This document shows, piece after piece, positions 8,801 through 18,193 of a DNA stretch of 64,000 bases. Both the position numbers and the translations under genes were made by a program. The notes under the pieces were generated by a model that was given only the letters and a program-made list of their open reading frames with translations, ran no database searches and was not told where the DNA came from. The first letter of the stretch is position 1. The number at the start of each line of letters is the position of its first letter. The stretch is from Hyphomicrobium_A sp963812795 (GTDB lineage: Bacteria > Pseudomonadota > Alphaproteobacteria > Rhizobiales > Hyphomicrobiaceae), in contig CAWEWG010000007.1 of the NCBI GenBank assembly GCA_963812795.1, positions 620,001 to 684,000 on the forward strand, given 5' to 3'.

Positions 8801-10492
8801 ATGGCCGAGACCGAGATCGACACCGCAGCCGAGTTGCCCCCCCGCGAGGCGATGGAATTCGACGTCGTCATCGTCGGTGCCGGCCCGGCCGGTCTGGCGG
8901 CGGCGATCCGTCTGAAGCAGCTCGCGACGGAAGCGGGCAGCGAGCTGTCGGTCGTCGTCGTCGAAAAGGGCTCGGCCGTCGGTGCCCACATCGTCTCCGG
9001 CGCCGTCATCGACCCCAAGGGCCTCAACCGCCTGATCCCCGACTGGAAGGAAAAGGGCGCGCCGGTGGAGATGGCGGTGAAGGACGACCGCTTCTATTTC
9101 CTCACCAAGTCCGGCGCGATTCGGCTGCCCACAATCTTCATGCCGCCGCTGATGAGCAATCACGGCAACTACATCGTCAGCCTCGGCGCGCTGTGCATCT
9201 GGCTCGGCGAGCAGGCGGCCGAGCTCGGCGTCGAGGTGTACCCGGGCTTTGCCGCCAGCGAAGTCCTCTACGACGAGAACAACGCCGTCGTCGGCATCGC
9301 CACCGGCGACATGGGTGTCGGCCGCAACGGGCAACCGACCGAGAGCTTCGTGCGCGGCATGGAGCTGCGCGGCAAGTACACGTTCTTCGCCGAGGGCGCG
9401 CGCGGTTCGCTCACCAAGCAGCTCGTCGAGGAGTTCAAGCTCAGCGAGGGCCGCGATCCGCAGAAGTACGGCATCGGCCTCAAAGAGCTGTGGCAGGTGA
9501 AGCCCGAGAACCACAAGCCGGGCCTGGTGCAGCACTCGTTCGGCTGGCCGCTCGATGACCGCACCGGCGGCGGCTCGTTCCTCTACCACTACGGCGACAA
9601 TCTCGTCTCGGTGGGCTTCGTGCTGCACCTCAACTACGAGAACCCCTACGTGGCGCCATTCGAGGAATTCCAGCGCTTCAAGACGCACCCGGCGATCCGC
9701 GCGACCTTCGAGGGCGGCAAGCGCATCGGCTATGGCGCGCGCGCCATCACCGAGGGCGGCTGGCAGTCGATCCCCAAGCTCGCTTTTCCCGGCGGCGCGC
9801 TGCTCGGTTGCGCGGCCGGTTTCATGAACGTGCCGCGCATCAAGGGCAGCCACAACGCCATGCTGTCGGGCATCGCCGCGGCCGAGGCGGCGTTTGCGGC
9901 GCTGAGCCAAGGCCGCGCGCACGACGAGCTCACCGCGTATCAGGAGGCGGTCTACGCCGGCGACATCGCGCGCGACCTCAAGCCCGTGCGCAACGCCAAG
10001 CCGCTGTGGTCACGCTTTGGCACCTACATCGGCATCGCCCTGGGCGGTCTCGACATGTGGATCAACACCATCATCCCGGGCGGGCTGCCGTTCACGCTCA
10101 AGCACAGGAAGCCCGACTATGCGACCCTGAAGCGGGCCGAGAACGCCGGGCCCATCGCCTACCCCAAGCCCGATGGCGTCCTCACCTTCGATCGCCTGAC
10201 GAGCGTGTCGTTCTCCGGCACCAACCACGAGGAGAACCAGCCGGTTCATCTTAAGCTTACCGATCCTGCGGTGCCGGTCGCCATCAACCTGCCAGAATTT
10301 GCAGAGCCTGCTCAGCGTTACTGTCCGGCTGCCGTCTACGAGATCGTCGCCGACACGGGCGGGAACCCGCGTTTTCAAATAAACGCGCAGAACTGCGTCC
10401 ACTGCAAAACGTGCGATATCAAGGATCCGAGCCAGAACATCACGTGGGTCTGTCCCGAGGGTGGCGGGGGCCCGAATTACGCCGGAATGTGA
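8801..10492 (+). CDS. etfD: Electron transfer flavoprotein-ubiquinone oxidoreductase
   Basis: A 563-residue inner-membrane-associated enzyme that passes electrons from reduced ETF, fed by acyl-CoA and other dehydrogenases, to ubiquinone. The FAD motif GAGPAG is at residues 26-31. The C-terminal ferredoxin-like domain holds the 4Fe-4S ligands in YCPA, CVHCKTC and VCPEG within the last 60 residues. The interior motif IVSGAVIDP and the membrane-facing hydrophobic loop are typical. The length matches bacterial and mitochondrial ETF-QO. No etfAB genes are adjacent. The ATG at 8801 directly follows a GGAAAAGAC stretch. Confidence 0.96.
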   Translation: MAETEIDTAAELPPREAMEFDVVIVGAGPAGLAAAIRLKQLATEAGSELSVVVVEKGSAVGAHIVSGAVIDPKGLNRLIPDWKEKGAPVEMAVKDDRFYFLTKSGAIRLPTIFMPPLMSNHGNYIVSLGALCIWLGEQAAELGVEVYPGFAASEVLYDENNAVVGIATGDMGVGRNGQPTESFVRGMELRGKYTFFAEGARGSLTKQLVEEFKLSEGRDPQKYGIGLKELWQVKPENHKPGLVQHSFGWPLDDRTGGGSFLYHYGDNLVSVGFVLHLNYENPYVAPFEEFQRFKTHPAIRATFEGGKRIGYGARAITEGGWQSIPKLAFPGGALLGCAAGFMNVPRIKGSHNAMLSGIAAAEAAFAALSQGRAHDELTAYQEAVYAGDIARDLKPVRNAKPLWSRFGTYIGIALGGLDMWINTIIPGGLPFTLKHRKPDYATLKRAENAGPIAYPKPDGVLTFDRLTSVSFSGTNHEENQPVHLKLTDPAVPVAINLPEFAEPAQRYCPAAVYEIVADTGGNPRFQINAQNCVHCKTCDIKDPSQNITWVCPEGGGGPNYAGM

Positions 10493-10648
10493 GCCGCATA
10501 GCGGCCGTTGAAGGGTTCTTTACGGCATCCGTGGAATTTGCGGTTCAACGTTACCCACTGGGCGCATGTCGCCAAATCGCCGCGTTATTTGCTAGGCTAT
10601 GGCGCTCCGGGGAATCAGCCCACGTGCCTCCAAGAAGGATCAGTTTGA

Positions 10649-12444
10649 ATGCGGGCCAGCCTTCGCAACGTGTTGCTTTCTACGGCAACCGCCATCGGCA
10701 TGTTCACCGCCGGCCTCAGCCCCACTCAAGCTGCCAACGACTTCAGCACGGAAACTGACGCCCATTCGCTGCTCGGCAGCTACCTTGCCGCCAACGTCGC
10801 CAAGGGTGCCAACGACAACGACAGCGCCGCCACCTTTTATCGCAGCGCCCTCGCCCTCGACCCCAACAACATCGTTCTGCTCGATCAGGCCTTCCAGACG
10901 GAGGCCGCCGAGGCGCATTGGGAGCGAGCCGTTCCCCTGGCCCGCGAGCTCGTCGCCAAGAGCTCCGAGAACCGCATGGCCTACCTGCTGCTCGGCATCG
11001 ACAGCTTCAAGAACGGCAACTACATGCAGGCGGACGACGAGTTCCGCAAAGCTTCCGACGGGCCGATCGGAGAGCTGACCGCCGCGCTCGCGCGCGCCTG
11101 GGCCGCCGCCGCATCGGGCAACGCACAGCGCGCTCTGAAGCTTCTCGACATGCCCAAGCAGGCCGAGTGGGCGCAGTTCTATCTCAACTATCACAAGGCA
11201 CTCATCGCCGACGTCACTGGCCTCCCGCAGGAGGCGCTGGCCGCCTACGAGCACTCCATGCGCCAAGACTTCGACAACGCTGCGCATTGCGCTCGCCTAC
11301 GCCCGTCACGCGGCGCGCAACGGCAACGACAAGTTGGCCAAGGAAATCCTCGACGGCCAGACCGAGCGCTCGCAGGGCGAGCCGCACGTGCTGGTGCGTC
11401 GAGCTACGCGAGGAGATCGGCCCCGGCAAGAAGACCGATCTCTTGATCTCGACCGCCGCCGAAGGCATGGCGGAGGTGTTCTACGGCCTCGGCGAAGCGC
11501 TGACGAGCGAGGGCGGCCTCAGCATGGGCGTCCTCTATCTGCAGTTGGCGCTCTATCCCAAGCCCGACCACGCCTTTGCGCTTGCCGCTCTGGCCAGCGC
11601 CTATGAAAGCGGCCAGCGCTACCAGGCGGCGATAAACGCCTACAACCGCATTCCCGCCGGCACGCCGCTGCAGGCGGCGATCGACATCCGCAAGGCGTTC
11701 GATCTCAACTCGCTCGAAAAGGTCGACGAGGCGAAGGTAATCCTCGACCGGCTGGCGAAGGAGAACCCGACCGACCTCAAGCCGCTGGACGCGCTGGGCA
11801 ACATCCTGCGGGCGCGCAAGCGCTACGGCGAGGCGGTCGACGTCTACTCCGCCGCCCTGAAGCTCATCCCCAAGCCCGACAAGCGCCACTGGAGCATCTT
11901 CTATTCGCGCGGCACCTGCTATGAGCGCCTGAAGAACTGGCCGGCGCCGAAGCCGACCTGCAGAAGGCGCTGGAGCTCTACCCCGACCAGCCGCTGGCGC
12001 TGAACTATCTCGGCTATAGCTGGGTCGATCAGAACCGCAACCTCAAGCAGGGCATGTCGCTGATCGAGAAGGCCGTCGCGCTGAAGCCGGACGATGGCTA
12101 CATCGTCGATAGCCTCGGCTGGGCGCACTACAAGCTCGGCAACTATGCCGAGGCCGTGCGCTTCCTGGAACGCGCCGTCGAGCTGAAGCCGCAGGATCCG
12201 GTGCTCAACGACCACCTCGGCGACGCCCTGTGGCGCGTCGGGCGCGAGCGCGAGGCCAAGTTCCAGTGGGACCAGTCGCTGACGCTCGATCCCGAGCCGG
12301 AAGAGGTCGAGAAGATCAGGAAGAAGCTGGCAGACGGCATGCCGCCGGCGCGCCGAGGCCCGCGCCACGCTGCGCGAGACCATGCGCCGCGTGCAGCAGA
12401 AGAAGCGCAAAGAGACGAAGCTCAATCCGGCGCTCGTCGAGTAA
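10649..12444 (+). pseudogene. Exported tetratricopeptide-repeat protein, frameshifted
   Basis: Reconstructed, this is a protein of about 598 residues with a signal peptide (residues 1-28, cut near TQA) followed by many TPR helices. The clearest repeats are near the C-terminus, with ALNYLGYSW and LKPDDGYIVDSLGWAHYKLG. The reading frame changes four times, near 11280, 11395, 11942 and 12352, and homology-like sequence continues after each change, ending at the TAA at 12442-12444. This pattern fits base-calling errors better than decay. Such proteins in alphaproteobacteria are usually secreted or outer-membrane-associated scaffolds. A hairpin terminator follows at 12515. The start ATG is followed by the signal peptide and preceded by AAGGAT. 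Confidence 0.75.
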
Positions 12445-12514
12445 CGCTGCGGCCAGCGAAGACTCTGGAATAATTGGCAAAACGGCGCGTGCAAAGTCGC
12501 CGTCGATGCCTGGT

Positions 12515-12540
12515 GCGGCGCCCTGCTGCGCCGCTTTTGT
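12515..12540 (+). terminator. Intrinsic terminator after the TPR gene
   Basis: A 7-base stem GCGGCGC / GCGCCGC at 12515-12521 and 12528-12534 with a six-base loop is followed at once by TTTTGT. It lies 70 bases after the TPR stop codon. Confidence 0.6.
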
Positions 12541-12611
12541 ACGGAACAAGCGCCCGAGATCTGAATTCCATTGACAGCTTCCCTTCGGCGAGGAGCCGTC
12601 TGGAGTTCGCA

Positions 12612-12955
12612 ATGCTACAGAGCAAAGTTCCTCGCCGTCCGGAGCGGCGGTCTTCGCCGCCCTCCGCTCGCTCGTCTTCGCGCTCGCCCCCGCGTCGGCC
12701 ACGACGCTGCCCATCGCCTCGCCGGATGAGATGGAGTCGATGACGCGACCGGTCGATTACCGCCGCTGCTACTGGGCCGACGGCTATCGTCTGTGCCGCA
12801 CCTACTATCTCGATGAGAGCGGCAACAGGCTTCCGCCGCCCCGGCGCCGGACTACGGCTACTATGGCGCGCCCGGCATCTACCTCGGCTCGGCGGCCTCG
12901 GCGGCGGCGCCGGACGGTGGCAGCGGCATCCTCGACGACGGCGACGGCCGAGTAA
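12612..12955 (+). pseudogene. Small exported protein, frameshifted
   Basis: A broken small gene. From the ATG at 12612 the first residues MLQSKVPRRP, joined to the next frame by a shift near 12640, give a good signal peptide: a basic start and a hydrophobic AAVFAALRSLVFALAP ending in ASA. The mature part reads through MTRPVDYRRCYWADGYRLCRTYY with two cysteines, then appears to shift again near 12845 into a Gly/Ala/Tyr-rich tail (APDYGYYGAPGIYLG). No family is recognised. The exact 3-prime end is uncertain because of the shifts. It lies between the TPR terminator and ispE. Confidence 0.45.
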
Positions 12956-13036
12956 CCCGCGAAAGCCGCGTTCAATCGTCTACCATGCGGCCTCGAAGAG
13001 CTTCTCTTCGGGGCCGTTGCTTTTGAGCTGGGGACG

Positions 13037-13916
13037 ATGTCGGCAATCGCAGAGCGCGCACGCGCCAAGATCAACCTGACGCTGCGCGTGCTCGGCCGCC
13101 GCGCCGACGGCTATCATCTGCTCGAAAGCCTCATCGTCTTCGCCGGCGTCGGTGACGGGGTGACGTTCGAGCCGGGCGGTGCACCGACCGTCACCATGAC
13201 GGGTCCGTACGCGTCCGCCATCGCCGGCGACAATCTCGTCGATACGGCGCTCGAGGCCCTCGCCGCCGCCGATCCGGATCCTGACGCTCGGCCGCGTCAG
13301 CATCGACAAGCGGCTGCCCATCGCCGCCGGCATCGGCGGCGGCTCTGTCCGACGCCGCGGCCGTGTCCTGCGCGCGGTGCGTCGCATCAATCCCGCCGTG
13401 CGGCGTCGACTGGAAGGCTCTGGCCGCTGCGCTGGGCGCCGACGTGTCGGTTTGTCTGGCCGACCGCGCATCCTACGTGTGGGGCGTCGGCGAGCATGTC
13501 GCGCCGGTCGAGAGCGCTGCCGCGCCTCGATGCGGTCCTCGTCTGCCCGCAAAGCGCCGCGCCGTTCGGCAAGACCAAGATCCGTGTTCGGCCGGCTGGC
13601 GGTCGGCGAGGTCGGCGACGGCGACGCCGCCGGAGCCGCTGCCCGCATTCCCCGACGCGGCGGCGCTGATCGACTACATGCGCGGCGTCGGCAATGACCT
13701 GCGCGCCCCCGCCAACGCCGTGCATGCCCGACAGCGCGGCTGCTGAGGCGGCGCTCGCCGCCGCGGCCGGACTGCCTGTACGTCAGCCTCTCCGGCGCCG
13801 GTCCGACGAGCTATGGCATCTATTCCCGATGCAGCGTATGCCGCTGCTGCGGCGGAGGCGATTGCGCGCGCAGCATCCGCGGCTGGTGGATCGCCGCCAC
13901 CACCCTCGGCGACTAA
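13037..13916 (+). pseudogene. ispE: 4-diphosphocytidyl-2-C-methyl-D-erythritol kinase, heavily frameshifted
   Basis: IspE phosphorylates CDP-methylerythritol in the non-mevalonate isoprenoid pathway. The start reads ARAKINLTLRVLGRRADGYH, the GHMP-kinase opening of IspE. The ATP loop appears as PIAAGIGGGS followed, in another frame, by SDAAAVLRAV. Later pieces include GVDWKALAAALGADV, SLSGAGPT and a final IRGWWIAATTLGD before the TAA at 13914. About ten single-base shifts occur within 880 bases, more than in any neighbour. IspE is normally essential, and the pieces are in order and well conserved, so sequence error is the likely cause. It faces a convergent hypothetical gene. Confidence 0.85.
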
Positions 13917-13929
13917 GCGAGTTCGGGGA

Positions 13930-14430
13930 TCAGCAGAAGAAGCAGTTGCGGCAGGCGGTGGCCGCTTCGTTGATCTGCCCGCTCATGATCTTGGAATATT
14001 CGGCCAAGCTTGCTCTTGAAGCGGTCGCACACGGCTTTCTTCGCCTCGGGCTGGCCGTGCAGCGTCTCCCACTGCTTCAGGTAGCCGTCCTTCTTGGTCT
14101 TGAACGTGCCGAACACCTTCTGCAGCGACGTCGGCTCGACGCAGGTCGCCGACCGCGCGCCAGGCACGCCGCTGCAGGTTGAGCTTGGTGCCGCAGAACT
14201 CCTGCAGCGCATCGACCGTGGCGTATTCGTCGACCAGCTTCCACAGGTTCGTCTGCTCGGCCTTGCTCATGTCGGTGATGCCGAGCTTGACGAGCTGAAT
14301 GCCCGCTCTGCGCCGGCGTGGCGCCGGATTGCGCGGCAGCGGCAGCTCCCGCGAGCATGGCGGCGACGGCGACGAGCCATGCGGCGTTGCCGACGAGCCG
14401 TCCAAAGATGTGATGCTGAAACGAACGCAC
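13930..14430 (-). pseudogene. Exported hypothetical protein, frameshifted
   Basis: Reading from a GTG at 14430, which has GGAGA nine bases upstream, gives a signal peptide (MRSFQHHIFGRLVGNAAWLV with the hydrophobic run continuing to an Ala-rich end). Later frames contain EQTNLWKLVDEYATVDALQE, CGTKLNLQRR, SLQKVFGTFKTKKDGYLKQW and a cysteine-bearing tail MSGQINEAATACRNCFFC before the TGA at 13930-13932. At least three frame changes are needed. No family is recognised; the mature part looks helical and soluble, probably periplasmic. It follows the prenyl synthase gene on the same strand. Confidence 0.5.
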
Positions 14431-14522
14431 GGACGATCTCCGATATTTAGCCTCGCGAAGCGCGAACCCTAGGCTGCCGGCCGCGCGCCGGGCAATACGG
14501 AGCGCCAGGCCGAGAAGTTTTT

Positions 14523-15545
14523 TCAGTGCGAGCGATGCACGCAGAACCCGATCACGTCCAGCATGGCCGCTTTTTCGGGCCGGTCGGGGAATATGGCGAG
14601 GGCGTCGTGGGCGATGGCGCCATAGGAGCGCGCCCGCTCCATGCGTCGCCTCAATGGCCTTGTGCTGTTTCATCAGCGCCACAGCGCGTTCGAGGTCGCC
14701 GTCCTCGATCTGTCCCTCGGCGATGGTGCGCGTCCAGAACGAGCGCTCCTCCTCCGAGCCGCGGCGGAACGATAGGATCACCGGCAGGGTGATCTTGCCC
14801 TCGCGGAAATCGTCGCCGACCGCCTTGCCGAGGTTGGCGCTGTCGCCCGCATAGTCGAGCGCGTCGTCGACCAGCTGGAAGGCGAGCCCAGGTTGCGGCC
14901 GTAGGACTTCAGCGCCGTCTGCTCGGCCGCCGGGCGATTGGCGATCGCGGCGCCCACCTCGGCGCGGCGGAGAACAGCGCCGCCGTCTTGGCGTTGATGA
15001 TGGCGAGGTACTCGTCCTCGGTCGTCGTCGTGTTGTTGGCGGCGGCGAGCTGCATCACCTCGCCCTCGGCGATCACTGCCGCGGCGTTCGACAGGATCTT
15101 GAGAACCGGCAGCGAGCCGACGTCGACCAGCATGCGGAACGCCTGGCCGAGCAGGAAGTCGCCGACCAGCACGCTCGCCTGGTTGCCCCACAGCATGCGC
15201 GCCGTCTGCTTGCCGCGCCGCAATCCGCTCTCGTCGACGACGTCGTCGTGCAGCAGCGTCGCGGTGTGCATGAACTCGATCGCCGAGGCGACGCGAATGT
15301 GGCCGCTGCCGCGATAGTCGCACAGCTTCGAGGCCGCGATCGCCAGCATCGGCCGCAGCCGCTTGCCGCCGGAATCGATGAGGTGATGCGGCAAGCTCGG
15401 GGATCAGCTCGACGTCGGAGACCGCCTTGTCGAGGATGATGCGGTTGATCGCCTCCATGTCGCCGGCGACGATGTCGAGCAGCGGCTGCAGGCTTTCCGG
15501 GGCGCTGCGGGCGGCGTCGAAAGCTATGACTTGTCCCAAGGGCAT
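14523..15545 (-). pseudogene. ispB: Trans-polyprenyl (octaprenyl-type) diphosphate synthase, frameshifted
   Basis: This enzyme makes the long isoprenoid side chain of ubiquinone. The first Asp-rich motif is in LLHDDVVDES and the second in LVDDALDYAGD; both are intact once frames are joined. The gene begins MPLGQVIAFDAA at 15545 and ends DVIGFCVHRSH at the TGA at 14523-14525. Frame changes lie near 15393, 14958, 14890 and 14645. The reconstructed length, about 340 residues, is normal for IspB. The two conserved Asp motifs survive the shifts, which argues for sequence errors. It is divergent from the DUF2007 and tRNA methyltransferase genes, a common neighbourhood in rhizobia. Confidence 0.85.
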
Positions 15546-15673
15546 CTTCCCGAGCTCATGCTTGTTTTGCTTGGTATATAGCGTTGTGGCAGGGGCGAAT
15601 TCCAAGCAAACTTTGCCGCAAGCCCCGGACCCTTGATTTTTGGCTGCCCCACGCCGTTCCGGAGACCCAGTTC

Positions 15674-15898
15674 ATGCGCGATCTCGTGACCACGAATGAT
15701 CCCGTGCTCCTCAGCTACCTCATGGTGCTGCTGGAGGGCGCCGGCATCGAATCCGTGGTGTTCGACGGCAACATGAGCGCCGTGCAGGGCACGCTCGGCG
15801 CCGTCGCCCAGCGGCTGGCCGTGCCCGCCGAGAGCTGGGAGGCGGCCCGCCGCCTGCTGGTCGAGGCCGACCTCGGCCAGTGGGTGGTGAAGTCATGA
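15674..15898 (+). CDS. DUF2007 family protein
   Basis: A 74-residue protein matching DUF2007, described in databases as a putative signal-transducing protein of ferredoxin-like fold. The family pattern is visible: an N-terminal strand and helix with LLSYLMVLLEGAGIESVVFD, a conserved Asn/Gly region and a helix ending in ARRLLVEAD. The ATG at 15674 is preferred because the 30 residues upstream in frame do not resemble the family. Its stop overlaps the start of the methyltransferase gene by four bases (ATGA), so the pair is translationally coupled. The pair is conserved in alphaproteobacteria next to the prenyl synthase. Confidence 0.82.
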   Translation: MRDLVTTNDPVLLSYLMVLLEGAGIESVVFDGNMSAVQGTLGAVAQRLAVPAESWEAARRLLVEADLGQWVVKS

Positions 15899-16694
15899 GC
15901 GCGGCCCCTGCAACCCACGTTGGCGACGACGTGACCGACGACGCCTTTCTCGGCGGCGCGCTCAACATCCTGCAGCTGCGCAACGGCTATCGCGCCGGTC
16001 TCGACGCCGTGATGCTCGCCGCGGCGGTTACGGCCGATCAGAGCCGGCCGCTGCGTGTGCTCGATGTCGGCGCCGGCGTCGGCACGGCCGGGCTGTGCCT
16101 TGCGCGCCGCGCGCCGTTCGCCGAGGTCGTCCTGCTGGAGAAGGAGCCGCAGCTTGCCGCGCTCGCCGCCGAGAACATCGTGCGCAACGACCTTGCGGGT
16201 CGCGTCCGCGTCGTCACCGGCGTGGTCGGCGCTCCGGCGGCGGAGCTGCGCGCCCTGGGCCTTGTCGAGGAGAGCTTCGGTCACGTCATCGCCAATCCGC
16301 CATTCCACGATAGCCGACGCCGGTACGCTGCCGCCCGATGCGCTGAAAGCCGGCGCGCATGCCATGCCCGATGGCGAGCTGGAAGACTGGGCGCGCTTCA
16401 TGGCGCGCATGACGGCGCCCGGCGGCGAGGCGACGATCATCCACAAGGCGGACGCGCTGGCGCGCCTGCTGGCTGTGCTCGAGCCGCGTTTCGGCGCGCT
16501 GAAAGTGCTGCCCTTGCATCCGCGCGCCGGCGTCGCCGGCGCATCGGGTGCTGGTGCAAGGCATCAAGGGCAGCCGCGGTCCGCTGCAGATCCTTCCGGG
16601 CTTCGTGCTGCACGAGGACGGCAATACCTTCACGCCCGCGGCGCAGGACATCCTCCGCGGCGGCGCGGCCTTGCTCATGTCCGCATGGGTATGA
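15895..16694 (+). pseudogene. tRNA1(Val) adenine-N6 methyltransferase-like protein, frameshifted
   Basis: A SAM-dependent methyltransferase of the TrmN6/COG4123 group, which methylates A37 in tRNA-Val or a related RNA. The opening DAFLGGALNILQLRNGYR and the SAM loop VLDVGAGVGTAGL are typical, and the catalytic NPPFHD is present. After NPPFHDS the frame changes near 16313 and again near 16543. The restored C-terminus contains VLVQGIKGSRGPL and ends at the TGA at 16692-16694. Length about 265 residues, normal for the family. It overlaps the DUF2007 gene by four bases. Confidence 0.82.
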
Positions 16695-16840
16695 CCTCGA
16701 CCCGATATATGGCCGGACTACGATAAGCGCGCTGCGCACTCGACCTTTGCCAGGTCTGGGCCTGCCCTAGCCGCGGCGGCCGCGATGGCCTAGAAGTCGG
16801 CTTCACCCCGATCAGCAAGCTTCAGCGAGGTTGGCCCCGC

Positions 16841-17683
16841 ATGTGGTTCTTTGGCCAAGGTCCCGTCGTCCCCGTGCTGCGCTTCTCCGGCCCCATCGGC
16901 ATGGCGACGCCGCTGCGCCCCGGGCTATCGATCGGCCACGCCGCCAGCGCCATCGAGAAGGCGTTCGAGCTGTCGAAGACACCCGCCGTCGCCGTCGTCA
17001 TCAATTCGCCCGGCGGCTCGCCGGTGCAGTCGAGCCTCATTTTCCGCCGCATCCGCCAGCTCGCCGAGGAGAAGAAGAAAACCGTCTACGTGTTCTGCGA
17101 GGACGTCGCCGCGTCGGGCGGCTACTACCTCGCGCTCGCCGGCGATGAGATCTACGCCGACCCCTCCTCGATCATCGGCTCCATCGGCGTCATCTTCGCC
17201 GGCTTCGGCTTCGACAAGGCGATCGCAGAAGCTCGGCATCGAGCGCGCGCGTCTATACCGCCGGCGAGAGCAAGGACGCGCTCGACCCGTTCCGCCCGGA
17301 GAACCCGGAGGACATCGAGCGGATCAAGAGCGTGCAGCGCGACGTGCACGACGTGTTCATCGGCATCGTCAAGGAGCGCCGCGCCGGGCGCCTCACGGGG
17401 TAGGATGGCGAATTGTTCTCCGGCGCTTTCTGGTCTGGCCCCAAGGCGCTCGAGCTCGGGCTTATCGACGGCATATCCGACGTCCGCTCCAAGATGCGCG
17501 AGCTGTACGGCGACAAGGTCCGCCTGAAGGTCGTCCCGCTGGAAAAAGGCGGTCTCCTGGGGCGTCTGCGGCGGTCGCCGTCCGCTGGTTACGAGGAATT
17601 AAGGCCCGGGCGTCTTGCCTTCGGCAGAGGATCTGATATCCGCTGTCGAGGCCCGGGCGCTGTGGTCGCGTTTCGGGTTGTGA
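16841..17683 (+). pseudogene. S49 family peptidase (SohB/SppA-like), frameshifted with an in-frame TAG
   Basis: An S49 signal-peptide-peptidase-type serine protease that cleaves within or near membranes. The nucleophile motif ASGGYYLALAGDE and the loop IIGSIGVIF are present in the first frame. The likely catalytic lysine lies in TAGESKDALDPFRP. Frames change near 17227 and 17253, and the continuing frame meets a TAG at 17401-17403 between RRAGRLTG and DGELFSGAFW, which otherwise reads straight on. A Lys codon (AAG) at that point would restore the gene. The C-terminus ends ARALWSRFGL at 17683. It is followed by a small membrane protein gene. Confidence 0.78.
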
Positions 17684-17726
17684 CCTGAGCGCTCGAAAGG
17701 GCGCCGTTGCAGAGGGAGTGTCGCCG

Positions 17727-17945
17727 ATGCCCCACGTCATGTTCGCGGTTCTCATCGGAGCCGGCATCGGTGCCGGCATGAAATGGCTGGCGCGGGAGAT
17801 GGCACGCACCGCCGCCGCGGCGCGCATGGCCCACGAGCGGATGTCGCGCAGCCAGCCCTTGAAGGTGGCTCCCAAGGATCTCGGTACGCTCGAGTGGGAC
17901 GCCGACGCCGGCGTCTACCGTCCGGGCGACCGCCGGAACGGCTGA
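17727..17945 (+). CDS. Small membrane-anchored protein
   Basis: A 72-residue protein with one Gly/Ala-rich hydrophobic segment at about residues 4-20 and a charged soluble tail rich in Arg, Asp and Lys. The ATG at 17727 is chosen because GAGGGAG lies nine bases upstream; a GTG at 17718 overlaps that site. It follows the S49 peptidase by about 45 bases and may be co-transcribed with it. Similar short proteins occur downstream of sohB-type genes in rhizobia, but no function is known. Confidence 0.6.
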   Translation: MPHVMFAVLIGAGIGAGMKWLAREMARTAAAARMAHERMSRSQPLKVAPKDLGTLEWDADAGVYRPGDRRNG

Positions 17946-17996
17946 GCTTACTCGTTCTCCCCCACACCACGTACGGACTGCCCCGAGAGGAAATCC

Positions 17997-18193
17997 ATGG
18001 CCGCCGATCCCGCCACGCTTGCCGAACTCGACAATCGCATCGCCATCCTGCGCGACAACCTGCGCGAGCTGGTCGAGCAGGCGGCCGCCTACTCGGGTGC
18101 GGCCGACGAGAGTCGCACCGCCGACCGCATCAGCCGATCAACAGGCCAAGCTCGACGCACTGCATCGCCGAGCGCGACAAGCTCGCCACGTAG
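17997..18193 (+). pseudogene. Small coiled-coil hypothetical protein, frameshifted
   Basis: A short helical protein of about 65 residues. The first frame gives LAELDNRIAILRDNLRELVEQAAAYSGAADE, then DQQAKLDALHR and ERDKLAT follow in successive frames, each shifted by one extra base at about 18137 and 18168, before the TAG at 18191. The heptad-like spacing of Leu/Ile suggests a coiled coil. The ATG at 17997 has GAGAGGAAA upstream. Its 3-prime end overlaps the convergent metallo-hydrolase gene. Function unknown. Confidence 0.55.

Noticed and set aside
11278..12352. Programmed frameshifting in the TPR gene
   Set aside because: Four shifts in both directions without slippery heptamers, and similar breaks in unrelated neighbours, point to sequence errors.
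17401..17403. Possible stop-codon recoding (UAG read as an amino acid)
   Set aside because: Other genes in the window use TAG as a normal stop, and no recoding signal is seen. A single-base error is simpler.
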